From positions 742,539 to 806,538 of the forward strand of contig NZ_QHKX01000003.1 in NCBI RefSeq assembly GCF_003194625.1: a DNA stretch of 64,000 bases, in the 5' to 3' direction. Position numbers and translations under genes: made by a program. The first letter of the stretch is position 1. The number at the start of each line of letters is the position of its first letter. The notes beneath the pieces were generated by a model. It was not told where the DNA came from, did no database searches, and worked only from the letters and a program-made list of their open reading frames with translations. This stretch comes from Nocardioides solisilvae. Lineage in GTDB: Bacteria > Actinomycetota > Actinomycetes > Propionibacteriales > Nocardioidaceae. Below are positions 50,394-58,380 of the stretch, one piece after another.

Positions 50394-51614
50394 ATGAACG
50401 TTTCCCCCGCCGACCTCGACCGCGACCACGACCGCGACCTGGACCTCGTCCTGATGGGCGCCACCGGCTTCACCGGCGGGCTGACCGCCGAGCACCTCGC
50501 CGCCCACGCCCCGCGCGACCTGCGGTGGGCGCTGGCGGGGCGCTCCGCCGAGCGGCTGGAGGCCGTGCGCGCCCGGCTGGCCGCCGAGCACCCCCACCTG
50601 GTCGACCTCCCGCTGGTGGTGGCCGACTCGGGCGACGAGGCCGACATGGCGCGGCTCGCCGCCTCCACCCGGCTGGTCGTCACCACGGTCGGCCCCTACC
50701 TGCACCACGGCGAGGCTCTGGTCGCCGCGTGCGCGGCCGCCGGCACCGACTACGTCGACCTCACGGGCGAGCCGGAGTTCGTCGACCGCACCTGGCTCGA
50801 CCACCACGCGACGGCGGAGGCCTCGGGAGCCCGGCTGGTGCACGCCTGCGGCTTCGACTCGGTGCCGCACGACCTGGGCGCGCTCTTCACGGTGCAGCAG
50901 CTGCCCGACGACGTCCCGATCGAGCTGCGCGGCGTGGTCCGCTCGAGCGGCACGTTCTCCGGCGGCACCTTCCACTCGGCGGTCAACGCGATGTCCCGGC
51001 TCAAGGAGTCGAAGCAGGCCGCCAGCGCCCGGCACCGGCAGGAGCGGCGCCCCGAGGGCCGCACGTCGCGGGCGGTCGCCGGCACCCCGCGCCGGGACCC
51101 CGTGCTCGGCTACTGGCTGCTCCCCCTGCCGACGCTCGACGCGGCGGTGGTGGCGCGCAGCGGCGCCGCGCTGCCGACGTACGGGCCGAAGTTCCGCTAC
51201 GCCCACTTCGCCGGGACGAAGACCCTGCGGTACGCCGCCGGCGGGGCCGTCGCGGTCGGCGCGCTGGCCGCGGTGGCCCAGCTCCCGCTGCTGCGCCGCC
51301 AGCTGCTGGCCCGCGTGCCGCAGGGCGTGGGGCCCGACCCGGCCCGGCGCGACCGCGCGTGGTTCACGGTCGACTTCGTCGGCGAGACGGTGCCGGTCGA
51401 CGGCTCGGAGCCGCAGCGGGTGCACACCCGGGTGAGCGGCGGCGACCCCGGCTACACCGAGACCGCCAAGATGCTCGCCGAGGCAGCGCTCTCCCTGCTG
51501 CTCGACGACAACCCGCCCACCAGCGGGCAGGTCACCACCGCCCAGGCGATGGGCGAGCACCTCACCCGGCGCCTGCAGGACGTCGGGATCAGGTTCGAGG
51601 TGGTCAGCGGCTGA
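50394..51614 (+). CDS. Saccharopine dehydrogenase-like / trans-acting enoyl reductase family protein
   Basis: 406 residues. Rossmann start DLDLVLMGATGFTGGLTAEHLA (about 15-36), then TRLVVTTVGPYLHHGEALVAACAAAGTDYVDLTGE, the hallmark of the saccharopine dehydrogenase-like enoyl reductases. HACGFDSVPHDLGALFTV follows. Mycobacterial relatives reduce polyketide or lipid intermediates in trans. CACGAT lies 6 nt before the ATG. 3' end overlaps the convergent YbaB gene by 11 bp. Confidence 0.88.
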   Translation: MNVSPADLDRDHDRDLDLVLMGATGFTGGLTAEHLAAHAPRDLRWALAGRSAERLEAVRARLAAEHPHLVDLPLVVADSGDEADMARLAASTRLVVTTVGPYLHHGEALVAACAAAGTDYVDLTGEPEFVDRTWLDHHATAEASGARLVHACGFDSVPHDLGALFTVQQLPDDVPIELRGVVRSSGTFSGGTFHSAVNAMSRLKESKQAASARHRQERRPEGRTSRAVAGTPRRDPVLGYWLLPLPTLDAAVVARSGAALPTYGPKFRYAHFAGTKTLRYAAGGAVAVGALAAVAQLPLLRRQLLARVPQGVGPDPARRDRAWFTVDFVGETVPVDGSEPQRVHTRVSGGDPGYTETAKMLAEAALSLLLDDNPPTSGQVTTAQAMGEHLTRRLQDVGIRFEVVSG

Positions 51615-51993
51615 CGTCGTCGCGGACCAGGCGGGGGCCGGTGCGACGGGCGGTCTCGTGCTCCGTCCGCAGCACCACGGGGTCGTCGGCCCCCCACGTG
51701 GCCCGGGTCCGGTCGCCGACGCGGTCGGCGACGTCGCGCTGCGCGGCGCGGTGCGCGGTCAGCAGGCGACGGCGCAGGTCGACCCCGCCGACCAGGCCGG
51801 GGCCGAGGTCGACGTCGAGCAGGACCCCGGTCGAGCTGACGGTGACGGTGACGCCCTCGCAGCTGCCGGTGCCCCGGACGGCGCCGAGCTCCTCGCGCAG
51901 CGCGGAGGCCTGGCGCAGCCGGGCGATCGCGGCCTCGGTCTGGGCCTCGATGGTGGCGATCACGTCGGCCGCCCGGGTCCCCCTGGTCGTCAT
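51604..51993 (-). CDS. YbaB/EbfC-like DNA-binding protein
   Basis: 129 residues. N-terminal helix IATIEAQTEAAIARLRQASALREELGAV, then the family beta pattern GVTVTVSSTGVLLDVDLGPGL and a C-terminal helix LLTAHRAAQRDVADRVG. YbaB dimers bind DNA loosely as nucleoid proteins; actinobacterial versions often sit with ESX genes, which are absent here. CAGGCT lies 6 nt before the ATG at 51993. Confidence 0.75.
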   Translation of the reverse strand: MTTRGTRAADVIATIEAQTEAAIARLRQASALREELGAVRGTGSCEGVTVTVSSTGVLLDVDLGPGLVGGVDLRRRLLTAHRAAQRDVADRVGDRTRATWGADDPVVLRTEHETARRTGPRLVRDDVSR

Positions 51994-52049
51994 GGGCCAA
52001 GCCTGACGCACTCGACCCCCCTCGCGGAGCGGTTTCGCCGGAAAGCGGC

Positions 52050-52081
52050 GGTGGGCCCGGTCACGGGTGACCGGGCCCACC
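52050..52081 (-). terminator. Hairpin after hsp20
   Basis: GGTGGGCCCGGTCA and TGACCGGGCCCACC pair over 14 bp, loop CGGG. On the minus strand it follows the hsp20 stop by about 40 nt. Confidence 0.7.
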
Positions 52082-52120
52082 GTCCGGACACCGCGGGAGC
52101 GCCGGAGCGCCGGTCGGGGC

Positions 52121-52549
52121 TCAGCCCGCGAGCTCGGCGGGCTTGTCGCCGGCCACGCCGCCGATCTCGATCTTGCGCGGCTTGGCCCGCTCGGCCACCG
52201 GGACGAGCAGCCGCAGGACGCCGTCGGCGTACGAGGCCTCGATGCGGTCGAGGTCGAGGTTGTCGCCGAGCACGAGCTGCCGGCTGAAGACGCCGCGCGG
52301 CCGCTCGGAGGCGAGCATCTCCCAGTCGCCGTTGCGGGCGACGCGCTCGGCCCGGACGGTCAGGACGTTGCGCTCGATGTCGAGGTCGATCGAGTCCTTC
52401 GCGACGCCCGGCAGGTCGAACTCGATGACGAACCGCTCGCCCTCGCGCCAGGCGTCCATCGGCATGACGGCCGGCCGGTTGGTGGTGCCCATCAGCTGCT
52501 GGGCGAGGCGGTCGAAGTCACGGAAGGGGTCGGTGTTGCGGAGCAGCAT
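52121..52549 (-). CDS. Small heat-shock protein, Hsp20/alpha-crystallin family
   Basis: 142 residues. N-terminal [19 protein letters not shown], alpha-crystallin domain about 35-130 with [57 protein letters not shown] and the C-terminal PRKIEI tail motif. An ATP-independent holdase chaperone. ATG with GAGGAGGAGG upstream; the longer frame begins in the promoter. Divergent from a MerR-type gene that probably represses it. Confidence 0.93.
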   Translation of the reverse strand: MLLRNTDPFRDFDRLAQQLMGTTNRPAVMPMDAWREGERFVIEFDLPGVAKDSIDLDIERNVLTVRAERVARNGDWEMLASERPRGVFSRQLVLGDNLDLDRIEASYADGVLRLLVPVAERAKPRKIEIGGVAGDKPAELAG

Positions 52550-52593
52550 GGCGGGTTCCTCCTCCTCACGGATCTGTAACAACGGATATAGAT

Positions 52594-52622
52594 TTTGTAG
52601 CACGTCCGATACAGTCGTTCAA
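52594..52622 (-). promoter_or_regulatory. Predicted hsp20 promoter
   Basis: On the minus strand TTGAAC (52622-52617), 17-nt spacer, TACAAA (52599-52594). One of the most AT-rich tracts in the window. A plus-strand TACAGT at 52610-52615 could be the -10 of the MerR gene. Confidence 0.6.
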
Positions 52623-52660
52623 GTCGCCGGGAGCACCCGGCCCGACCGGCAGGAGGAGCG

Positions 52661-52939
52661 ATGGGCTCGTCGTCGACCACGGGCGTCTACGCCATCTCCG
52701 TCGCGGCCTCGATGGTCTCGATGGAGATCCAGAACCTGCGGGTCTACGAGCGCCGGGGCCTGGTCGCGCCGGGCCGCACGGCCGGGGGCACCCGGCTCTA
52801 CTCGTCGCAGGACATCGAGACGCTGCACCGGATCCGCGAGCTGCTGGCCGAGGGGCTCAACCTCGTCGGCATCGCCCGCGTCCTCGAGCTCGAGGCCGAG
52901 GTACGCCGCCTCCGCCGCCGGCTGGCCGAGGACGACTGA
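52661..52939 (+). CDS. MerR-family regulator, HspR-like
   Basis: 92 residues, little more than the MerR DNA-binding domain: GVYAISVAASMVSMEIQNLRVYERRGLVAPGRTAGGTRLYSSQDIETLHRIREL, then a short helix LELEAEVRRLRRRL in place of a sensor domain. This architecture is that of HspR, which represses heat-shock genes. Placed divergently from hsp20 with 111 bp between. GGAGGAG ribosome site. Confidence 0.88.
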   Translation: MGSSSTTGVYAISVAASMVSMEIQNLRVYERRGLVAPGRTAGGTRLYSSQDIETLHRIRELLAEGLNLVGIARVLELEAEVRRLRRRLAEDD

Positions 52940-52971
52940 GCCGACCGCTCCGGTCGCGGTGGTGGCGGTGG

Positions 52972-53047
52972 TGGTGCCCCAGGCAAGAGTCGAACTTGCG
53001 ACCTTTCGCTTAGGAGGCGGCTGCTCTATCCACTGAGCTACTGGGGC
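52972..53047 (-). tRNA. tRNA-Arg (anticodon CCT)
   Basis: 76 nt with encoded CCA. Acceptor GCCCCAG pairs perfectly with CTGGGGC; T arm GCAAGTTCGACTCTTGC; anticodon loop CTCCTAA (anticodon CCT, reads AGG). The anticodon stem is weak: C29-G41, G30-C40 and C31-G39 pair, but positions 28-42 (C-A) and 27-43 (G-A) do not. Confidence 0.88.
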
Positions 53048-53103
53048 GTGGCCCTCGCGGGCCGGGGAACATCTTGGCACGACCGCGGGGAGCCCGCGCG
53101 GCG

Positions 53104-53109
53104 TACCCT
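53104..53109 (+). promoter_or_regulatory. Leaderless-type -10 element of the DUF2277 gene
   Basis: TACCCT, 7 nt before the ATG at 53117; no ribosome site. Confidence 0.45.
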
Positions 53110-53116
53110 CGAGGGC

Positions 53117-53386
53117 ATGTGCCGCAACATCCGCCCGCTCAACAACTTCGCGCCGCCGGCCACCGACGACGAGGTGGCCGCGGCTGCGCTGCAGTACGTC
53201 CGCAAGGTCAGCGGGACGGCCCGCCCGTCGGCGGCCAACCAGGAGGTCTTCGACCGGGCCGTCGCCGAGGTCGCGCGGATCACCCGCGAGCTGGTCGACG
53301 GTCTCGTGACCAGCGCCCCGCCGAAGGACCGCGAGGCCGAGGCGGCGAAGGCCCGGGCCCGGGCCGAGCTGCGCTACGCCCGATGA
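53117..53386 (+). CDS. DUF2277 family protein
   Basis: 89 residues, whole-length DUF2277: CRNIRPLNNFAPPATDDEVAAAALQYVRKVSG. The Cys at position 2 and Arg/Asn after it are characteristic. Function unknown in the family. It overlaps the sirtuin start by 4 bp (ATGA at 53383-53386), so the two are co-translated. Confidence 0.88.
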   Translation: MCRNIRPLNNFAPPATDDEVAAAALQYVRKVSGTARPSAANQEVFDRAVAEVARITRELVDGLVTSAPPKDREAEAAKARARAELRYAR

Positions 53387-54219
53387 CCGGCCGGACGACG
53401 GACGAGGCGCTCGCCCTGCTGGCCGACCGTCCGCTGGTCGTGCTGACCGGGGCGGGGCTCTCGACCGACTCCGGCATCCCCGACTACCGCGGCCCGGGCT
53501 CCCGGCCGCGCGCCCCGATGACCTACCAGGAGTTCGTCGCCACGCCGCAGGCCCGGCGGCGCTACTGGGCGCGCAGCCACCTCGGCTGGTCCCGGATGCG
53601 AGGGGCCGAGCCCAACGCCGGGCACCGGGCCCTGGCCGCGCTGGACCCCGGGCTGCTGATCACCCAGAACGTCGACGGGCTCCACGAGGCGGCCGGCTCA
53701 CGACGGCTGGTGGCCCTGCACGGACGGATCGCCGACGTGGTCTGCCTGGACTGCCGGGCGACCTCCTCGCGGAGCGCCCTGCAGGAGCGGACGGAGGCGG
53801 CCAACCCGGGCTGGGCAGCCCGGCACGCCGACGTCGCCGACAACCCCGACGGCGACGTGGAGCTCGACGACACCGAGGGGTTCGTCGTCCCCGGCTGCAC
53901 CGGCTGCGGCGGGCGGCTCAAGCCCGACGTGGTCTTCTTCGGGGAGAACGTCCCCGCGCCCCGCGTGGCCCGCTGCTACGCGGCGGTCGAGGCGCTCGCC
54001 GCGGCCGGCGGGGCGCTGCTGGTCGCCGGCTCCTCGCTCACGGTGATGAGCGGCCTGCGCTTCGTCAAGCGGGCGGCGCGCGACGGCGTCCCCGTGGTGA
54101 TCGTCAACCGGGGCGCCACCCGCGGCGACCCGCTCGCCACGCTCACGGTGGACGCCGGGTGCAGCGACTTCCTCACCGCCCTGGCGGCGGCCCGGCTCAG
54201 CCCCGCAGCAGCCAGCTGA
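53383..54219 (+). CDS. NAD-dependent protein deacylase (sirtuin)
   Basis: 278 residues. NAD motif VVLTGAGLSTDSGIPDYRG (about 19-37), TQNVDGLH (94-101), catalytic His113 in ALHGRIADV, zinc cysteines C121/C124 (CLDC) and C172/C175 (CTGC), and the closing VAGSSLTVMSG and VNRGATRGD. Complete and probably active on acyl-lysine substrates. 3' end overlaps the convergent GyrI-like gene by 23 bp. Confidence 0.94.
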   Translation: MTGRTTDEALALLADRPLVVLTGAGLSTDSGIPDYRGPGSRPRAPMTYQEFVATPQARRRYWARSHLGWSRMRGAEPNAGHRALAALDPGLLITQNVDGLHEAAGSRRLVALHGRIADVVCLDCRATSSRSALQERTEAANPGWAARHADVADNPDGDVELDDTEGFVVPGCTGCGGRLKPDVVFFGENVPAPRVARCYAAVEALAAAGGALLVAGSSLTVMSGLRFVKRAARDGVPVVIVNRGATRGDPLATLTVDAGCSDFLTALAAARLSPAAAS

Positions 54220-54670
54220 CCCGGGTGCGCATGGAGGCCGGGTCGGCCTCGGGGGTGGGCTCGGTCAGGTAGCTCTCCCACATCACGTCGGCGAGCTCGA
54301 CCCCCTGGTCGGCCGCGAAGGCCCGCAGCCGCTCGTAGGTCTCCCCCAGCCGGTCGTAGGCGCCGACGTGGAGCGCCTGGACGACCATGCCCCCGGGCAG
54401 CTCGGTCCCGGTGATCCCCGCCGCCGTGTCGACCGGCCGCTGGACCGGGAAGCCGGCCGCCACGTCGACCGTCGCCCCGGGCGTCCCGCGGTAGACCGCC
54501 AGCGCCGGGCCGACCCGGCCCACCTGCTGGCGCTCCAGCTCGTCGGCGACCGCGTCGAACGCGCGGTCGTAGAAGCTCGTGAGCTCCTCGACGGCCACGC
54601 TCTCCCGGAGCACCGCCACCGGCACGGGCTCGACCAGGACGATCTCGGGCTCCCCGTCCACCTCGACCAC
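54197..54670 (-). CDS. GyrI-like effector-binding domain protein
   Basis: 157 residues from a GTG with GGGGAG upstream. One GyrI/SOUL-type domain: EIVLVEPVPVAVLRESVAVEELTSFYDRAFDAVADEL and ELPGGMVVQALHVGAYDRLGETYERLRAFAADQGVELADVMWESYLTEP. Stand-alone versions bind small aromatic or cationic ligands or act as esterase-like proteins; function here unknown. No DNA-binding domain. Confidence 0.82.
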   Translation of the reverse strand: MVEVDGEPEIVLVEPVPVAVLRESVAVEELTSFYDRAFDAVADELERQQVGRVGPALAVYRGTPGATVDVAAGFPVQRPVDTAAGITGTELPGGMVVQALHVGAYDRLGETYERLRAFAADQGVELADVMWESYLTEPTPEADPASMRTRVSWLLRG

Positions 54671-54687
54671 GACTCCCCCTCCCCGGC

Positions 54688-55401
54688 TCAGACCGGTCGT
54701 GCGTCGGCCGCCCGCTCCACGGGCGTCACGAAGATGTGGTCCGCGGCCTCGAGGTCGACCTCGGCGGTCTCGCCGCCCGAGCCGACCAGGACGCCCTCGG
54801 TGGTCGCGACCACCACGATGGACCGGTCGGGCAGCGCCCCGACCCGGCGCAGCGCGCTCATCAGCGCCTCGTCCTTCTGCAGCTCCTCGGAGATCCGGCG
54901 CACGTGCACCCGGCCCTCCTCCGACCCGGCGGCCCTGGCCAGCGGCACCACGCCCTCGCGGAACTCCTCGGGCGCGGTCTCCTGGCCCAGCTCCTCGAGC
55001 CCGGGGATCGGGTTGCCGTACGGCGACTCCGTGGGGTGGTCGAGCAGCTCCAGGAGGCGGCGCTCGACGGTCTCCGACATCACGTGCTCCCAGCGGCACG
55101 CCTCGGCGTGGACCAGCTCCCAGTCGAGGCCGATCACGTCGGTCAGCAGCCGCTCCGCGAGGCGGTGCTTGCGCATCACCCGGGTCGCGAGCCGCAGCCC
55201 CTGCTCGGTCAGCTCGAGGTGCCGGTCGCCCTCGACGGTGAGCAGCCCGTCGCGCTCCATCCGGGCCACCGTCTGCGAGACGGTCGGGCCGCTCTGGTGC
55301 AGCCGCTCCGCGATCCGGGCCCGGAGCGGGACGATCCCCTCCTCCACGAGCTCGTAGATCGTGCGGAGGTACATCTCGGTGGTGTCGATGAGGTCGCTCA
55401 C
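54688..55401 (-). CDS. ideR: Iron-dependent repressor IdeR (DtxR family)
   Basis: 237 residues. [33 protein letters not shown], metal-binding and dimer region [36 protein letters not shown] with the Cys and His ligands of DtxR/IdeR, then a C-terminal SH3-like domain (about 145-230). Represses iron uptake genes with Fe2+. The GTG at 55399-55401 ([21 protein letters not shown]) fits the family; CAGAAT lies 7 nt before it. No IdeR box was recognised in the window. Confidence 0.93.
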   Translation of the reverse strand: MSDLIDTTEMYLRTIYELVEEGIVPLRARIAERLHQSGPTVSQTVARMERDGLLTVEGDRHLELTEQGLRLATRVMRKHRLAERLLTDVIGLDWELVHAEACRWEHVMSETVERRLLELLDHPTESPYGNPIPGLEELGQETAPEEFREGVVPLARAAGSEEGRVHVRRISEELQKDEALMSALRRVGALPDRSIVVVATTEGVLVGSGGETAEVDLEAADHIFVTPVERAADARPV

Positions 55402-55447
55402 CCGCCCCATTCTGTCCCATCGCACCCAGAGGTGGCAGGGTGGCGCC

Positions 55448-56272
55448 GTGAGCGAGCTGATCGTCCCGCACCGCTTCTGCGGCCCCGCCCGGTCCGGCAA
55501 CGGCGGCTGGACCGCCGGAGAGCTGGCGGCCCACGTCGAGCACGGCTGCCCCGAGGACCGGAGCGAGGCCTGGCCGCCGATCCGGGTCCGGCTGCGGATG
55601 CCCCCACCCCTCGACCAGGTCCTCACCGTCGTCGAGGAGGCCGACGCGGGCGCCGGCGGCGTCCTCGTCACCCGGCTGCTCGACCCCGCGGGCGCGCTGG
55701 TGGCGGACGCCGTGCTGGTCGACGAGGCCGAGCCCGACCACGCGCTCGTCGCCGTGGCGCCCGTCGCGCCGGAGGTCGCCCGCGCCGCGGAGACGGCGTA
55801 CGAGGGCCTGACGGACCATCCGTTCCCCCGCTGCTTCACCTGCGGACCCGACCGGGAGCCCGGCGACGGGCTGCGGATCTTCCCCGGCCCGGTGGCGGGC
55901 GGCGACGACCCCGCCCAGGGCCCGGGCCGCCGGGTGGCGGCGACCTGGACGCCGCACCCCAGCCTCGCCGAGGACTGGCACGCCTACGTCGACGGCGCGC
56001 AGCGGACCGGGCTCGCCGCGACCTGGGCCGCGCTCGACTGCCCGGGCGCCTGGGGGGCCGGCATGGAGGGCCGCTCGATGGTGCTCGGCACCATGACCGC
56101 GCGGGTCGACGCCCTGCCGGTGGTCGGCGAGGAGCACGTCGTGGTCGGCGAGGGCCGCCGCACCGAGGGCCGCCGGACCTGGACGGCCTCCACCCTCTAC
56201 GACCCCGACGGGCGGGTGGTCGCCGTGGCCGAGCACGTCTGGGTCACCGTCGACCCGGAGGTCTTCGCATGA
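55448..56272 (+). CDS. Hypothetical protein, hotdog/thioesterase-like
   Basis: 274 residues from a GTG (CAGGGT 6 nt before). Two similar halves with [29 protein letters not shown] and [22 protein letters not shown]; the stretch PFPRCFTCG...GDGLRIF recurs in actinobacterial acyl-CoA thioesterase-superfamily proteins of unknown function. Catalytic residues not identifiable. It ends 4 bp inside the GH13 gene (ATGA), so co-translated. Confidence 0.7.
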   Translation: MSELIVPHRFCGPARSGNGGWTAGELAAHVEHGCPEDRSEAWPPIRVRLRMPPPLDQVLTVVEEADAGAGGVLVTRLLDPAGALVADAVLVDEAEPDHALVAVAPVAPEVARAAETAYEGLTDHPFPRCFTCGPDREPGDGLRIFPGPVAGGDDPAQGPGRRVAATWTPHPSLAEDWHAYVDGAQRTGLAATWAALDCPGAWGAGMEGRSMVLGTMTARVDALPVVGEEHVVVGEGRRTEGRRTWTASTLYDPDGRVVAVAEHVWVTVDPEVFA

Positions 56273-57900
56273 GCACGCCCGTCACTCCCGACGCCCGTCC
56301 CGCGGACGCCGCCTGGTGGCGGCAGGCGGTCGTCTACCAGGTCTACGTCCGCAGCTTCGCCGACAGCGACGGCGACGGGGTCGGCGACCTGCCGGGGATC
56401 ACCTCGCGCCTGCCGCACCTGCGCGACCTGGGCGTGGACGCCGTGTGGATCACGCCGTTCTACCGCTCCCCGCAGCGCGACCACGGGTACGACGTCTCCG
56501 ACTACCGCGACGTCGACCCGCTCTTCGGCCGGCTCGAGGACGCCGACGCGCTGCTGGCGCGCGCCCACGCGCTGGGGCTGCGGGTGATCGTCGACCTGGT
56601 CCCCAACCACACCTCCGACGCGCACCCCTGGTTCGTCGAGGCGCTGGCCGCGGCGCCCGGCTCCCCCGAGCGCGCCCGCTACGTCTTCCGCACCGGCCGC
56701 GGGGCGGACGCGAGCGAGCCGCCCAACAACTGGGAGTCGGTCTTCGGCGGCCCCGCCTGGACCCGGGTCGAGGGCCCCGACGGCCCGACCGACCAGTGGT
56801 ACCTGCACCTCTTCGACTCCACCCAGCCCGACCTCGACTGGCGCAACCCCGAGGTGGGCGACATGTTCGAGGACGTGCTGCGGTTCTGGCTCGACCGCGG
56901 CGTCGACGGCTTCCGGGTCGACGTGGCGCACGGCCTCTTCAAGGAGGAGTCGCTGCGCGACCAGGAGCGGTCCGCCGAGGAGCTGGAGCAGGCAGGCCCG
57001 CACGAGATGGTCGAGCTGACGCTGGCCGACGAGCCGATGTGGGACCAGCCCGAGGTGCACGAGGTCTACCGCCGCTGGGCGAAGGTGCTCGACGAGTACG
57101 GCGAGGACCGGATGGCCGTCGCCGAGGCCTGGACCCAGACGCCGGAGTCGATGGCCCGGTTCGTCCGCCCCGACGAGCTCGACCAGGCCTTCAACTTCTC
57201 CTGGCTGCTCGCCCCGTGGTCGGCGAAGGCGTTCGCCGAGGTGGTCACCGGGACGCTGGAGGCCGTGGCCCCCGTCGGCGCCGCCCCGACCTGGGTGCTC
57301 AGCAACCACGACGTCGTCCGCCACCCCACCCGGTACGGCGGCGGGGAGCGCGGCCTGGCCCGCGCCCGGGCCGCCACCCTCACCATGCTGGCGCTGCCCG
57401 GGTCGTCGTACCTCTACCAGGGCGAGGAGCTGGGGCTGGAGCAGGTCGACGTCGCCCCGGAGCACCGGCAGGACCCGTCCTGGTTCCGCACCGGGGAGCC
57501 CGGTCGCGACGGCTGCCGGGTGCCTGTGCCGTGGTCGGGCGCGGAGCCGCCGTTCGGCTTCGGCCCCGACGGCAGCACCCCGTGGATCCCGCAGCCGGCC
57601 GGGTGGGCCGCCCTGACGGCGCAGGCGCAGCAGGGCGACCCGGCCTCGACGCTGGAGTTCTACCGCCGCGCCCTGGCCGTCCGGCGCGAGCACGCGCTCG
57701 ACGCCGGCGACGAGGTCGCGCTGCTCGACCCGCTCGACGGGTGGGGCGAGGACGTCCTGGCGCTGCGACGGGGGCCGCTGACCGTGGTCCTCAACTGCGG
57801 CGACGGGCCGGTCGCCGTGCCCGCCGGGGAGCCGGTGGTCGCCTCCGGCCCGCTCGAGGCCGGGCTGCTGCCGCCCGACACCGCCGTCTGGCTGCGCTGA
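56269..57900 (+). CDS. GH13 alpha-glucosidase (oligo-1,6-glucosidase-like)
   Basis: 543 residues. All GH13 regions are present: VDLVPNHTS (108-116), nucleophile D218 in GFRVDVAHGL, acid/base E286 in VAEAW and the stabiliser D348 in LSNHD. A calcium-type SDGDGVGDL loop sits near the N-terminus. The C-terminal beta domain is about 450-543. No signal peptide, so cytoplasmic; it would split short alpha-glucosides such as maltose or trehalose-type sugars. No transporter is adjacent. Confidence 0.93.
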   Translation: MSTPVTPDARPADAAWWRQAVVYQVYVRSFADSDGDGVGDLPGITSRLPHLRDLGVDAVWITPFYRSPQRDHGYDVSDYRDVDPLFGRLEDADALLARAHALGLRVIVDLVPNHTSDAHPWFVEALAAAPGSPERARYVFRTGRGADASEPPNNWESVFGGPAWTRVEGPDGPTDQWYLHLFDSTQPDLDWRNPEVGDMFEDVLRFWLDRGVDGFRVDVAHGLFKEESLRDQERSAEELEQAGPHEMVELTLADEPMWDQPEVHEVYRRWAKVLDEYGEDRMAVAEAWTQTPESMARFVRPDELDQAFNFSWLLAPWSAKAFAEVVTGTLEAVAPVGAAPTWVLSNHDVVRHPTRYGGGERGLARARAATLTMLALPGSSYLYQGEELGLEQVDVAPEHRQDPSWFRTGEPGRDGCRVPVPWSGAEPPFGFGPDGSTPWIPQPAGWAALTAQAQQGDPASTLEFYRRALAVRREHALDAGDEVALLDPLDGWGEDVLALRRGPLTVVLNCGDGPVAVPAGEPVVASGPLEAGLLPPDTAVWLR

Positions 57901-57918
57901 CCCCGCGGCAGGGGCGGG

Positions 57919-58380
57919 TCAGAGGCCGGGCTCGAGCGCCTCGTTGTAGCTCTCGAGGCGCGCGACGAAGTCGGCCAGCGCCGCGTCGTCCCACTCCCCC
58001 AGCCGCTCCCGCAGGAGCGCCCGCCGGCTGGCGTGCACCTGCGCCATGCCCTGCACCGCCGCCTCGGTGGCGGTGAGGATGCTGGCCCGGCGGTCGTCGG
58101 GATCGGGGTCGCGCCGGACCAGCCCGAGGTCGACGAGCTGCTGCACCTGGCGGCTCACCGCCCCCTTGTCGAGCTCGAAGAGCTCGGAGATCACCGAGGG
58201 GCGCAGCGGGCCGCGGTCGGCGACGAGCGCCAGCATGAGGTACGCCGCGGGGTGCAGGTCGGGGTGGACCAGCCGGGCCCGCGCGCCGATCGCCCGGCGG
58301 GTCCGGCGGACCAGCCGGGCGACCTCGCGCTCGAGGCCGTCGAGGGTCTGGTCCCGGACGGGGTGCCGCTGCCCGGTCAC
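57919..58380 (-). CDS. MarR-family transcriptional regulator of the efflux operon
   Basis: 153 residues. Winged helix AAYLMLALVADRGPLRPSVISELFELDKGAVSRQVQQLVDLGLVRRDPDPDDRRASILT, with recognition helix KGAVSRQVQQL. GTG start overlaps the MFS stop (58377-58380), so it is made with the transporter. It presumably binds the inverted repeat at 60033-60053. Inducer likely a substrate of the pump (inference). Confidence 0.92.
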   Translation of the reverse strand: MTGQRHPVRDQTLDGLEREVARLVRRTRRAIGARARLVHPDLHPAAYLMLALVADRGPLRPSVISELFELDKGAVSRQVQQLVDLGLVRRDPDPDDRRASILTATEAAVQGMAQVHASRRALLRERLGEWDDAALADFVARLESYNEALEPGL

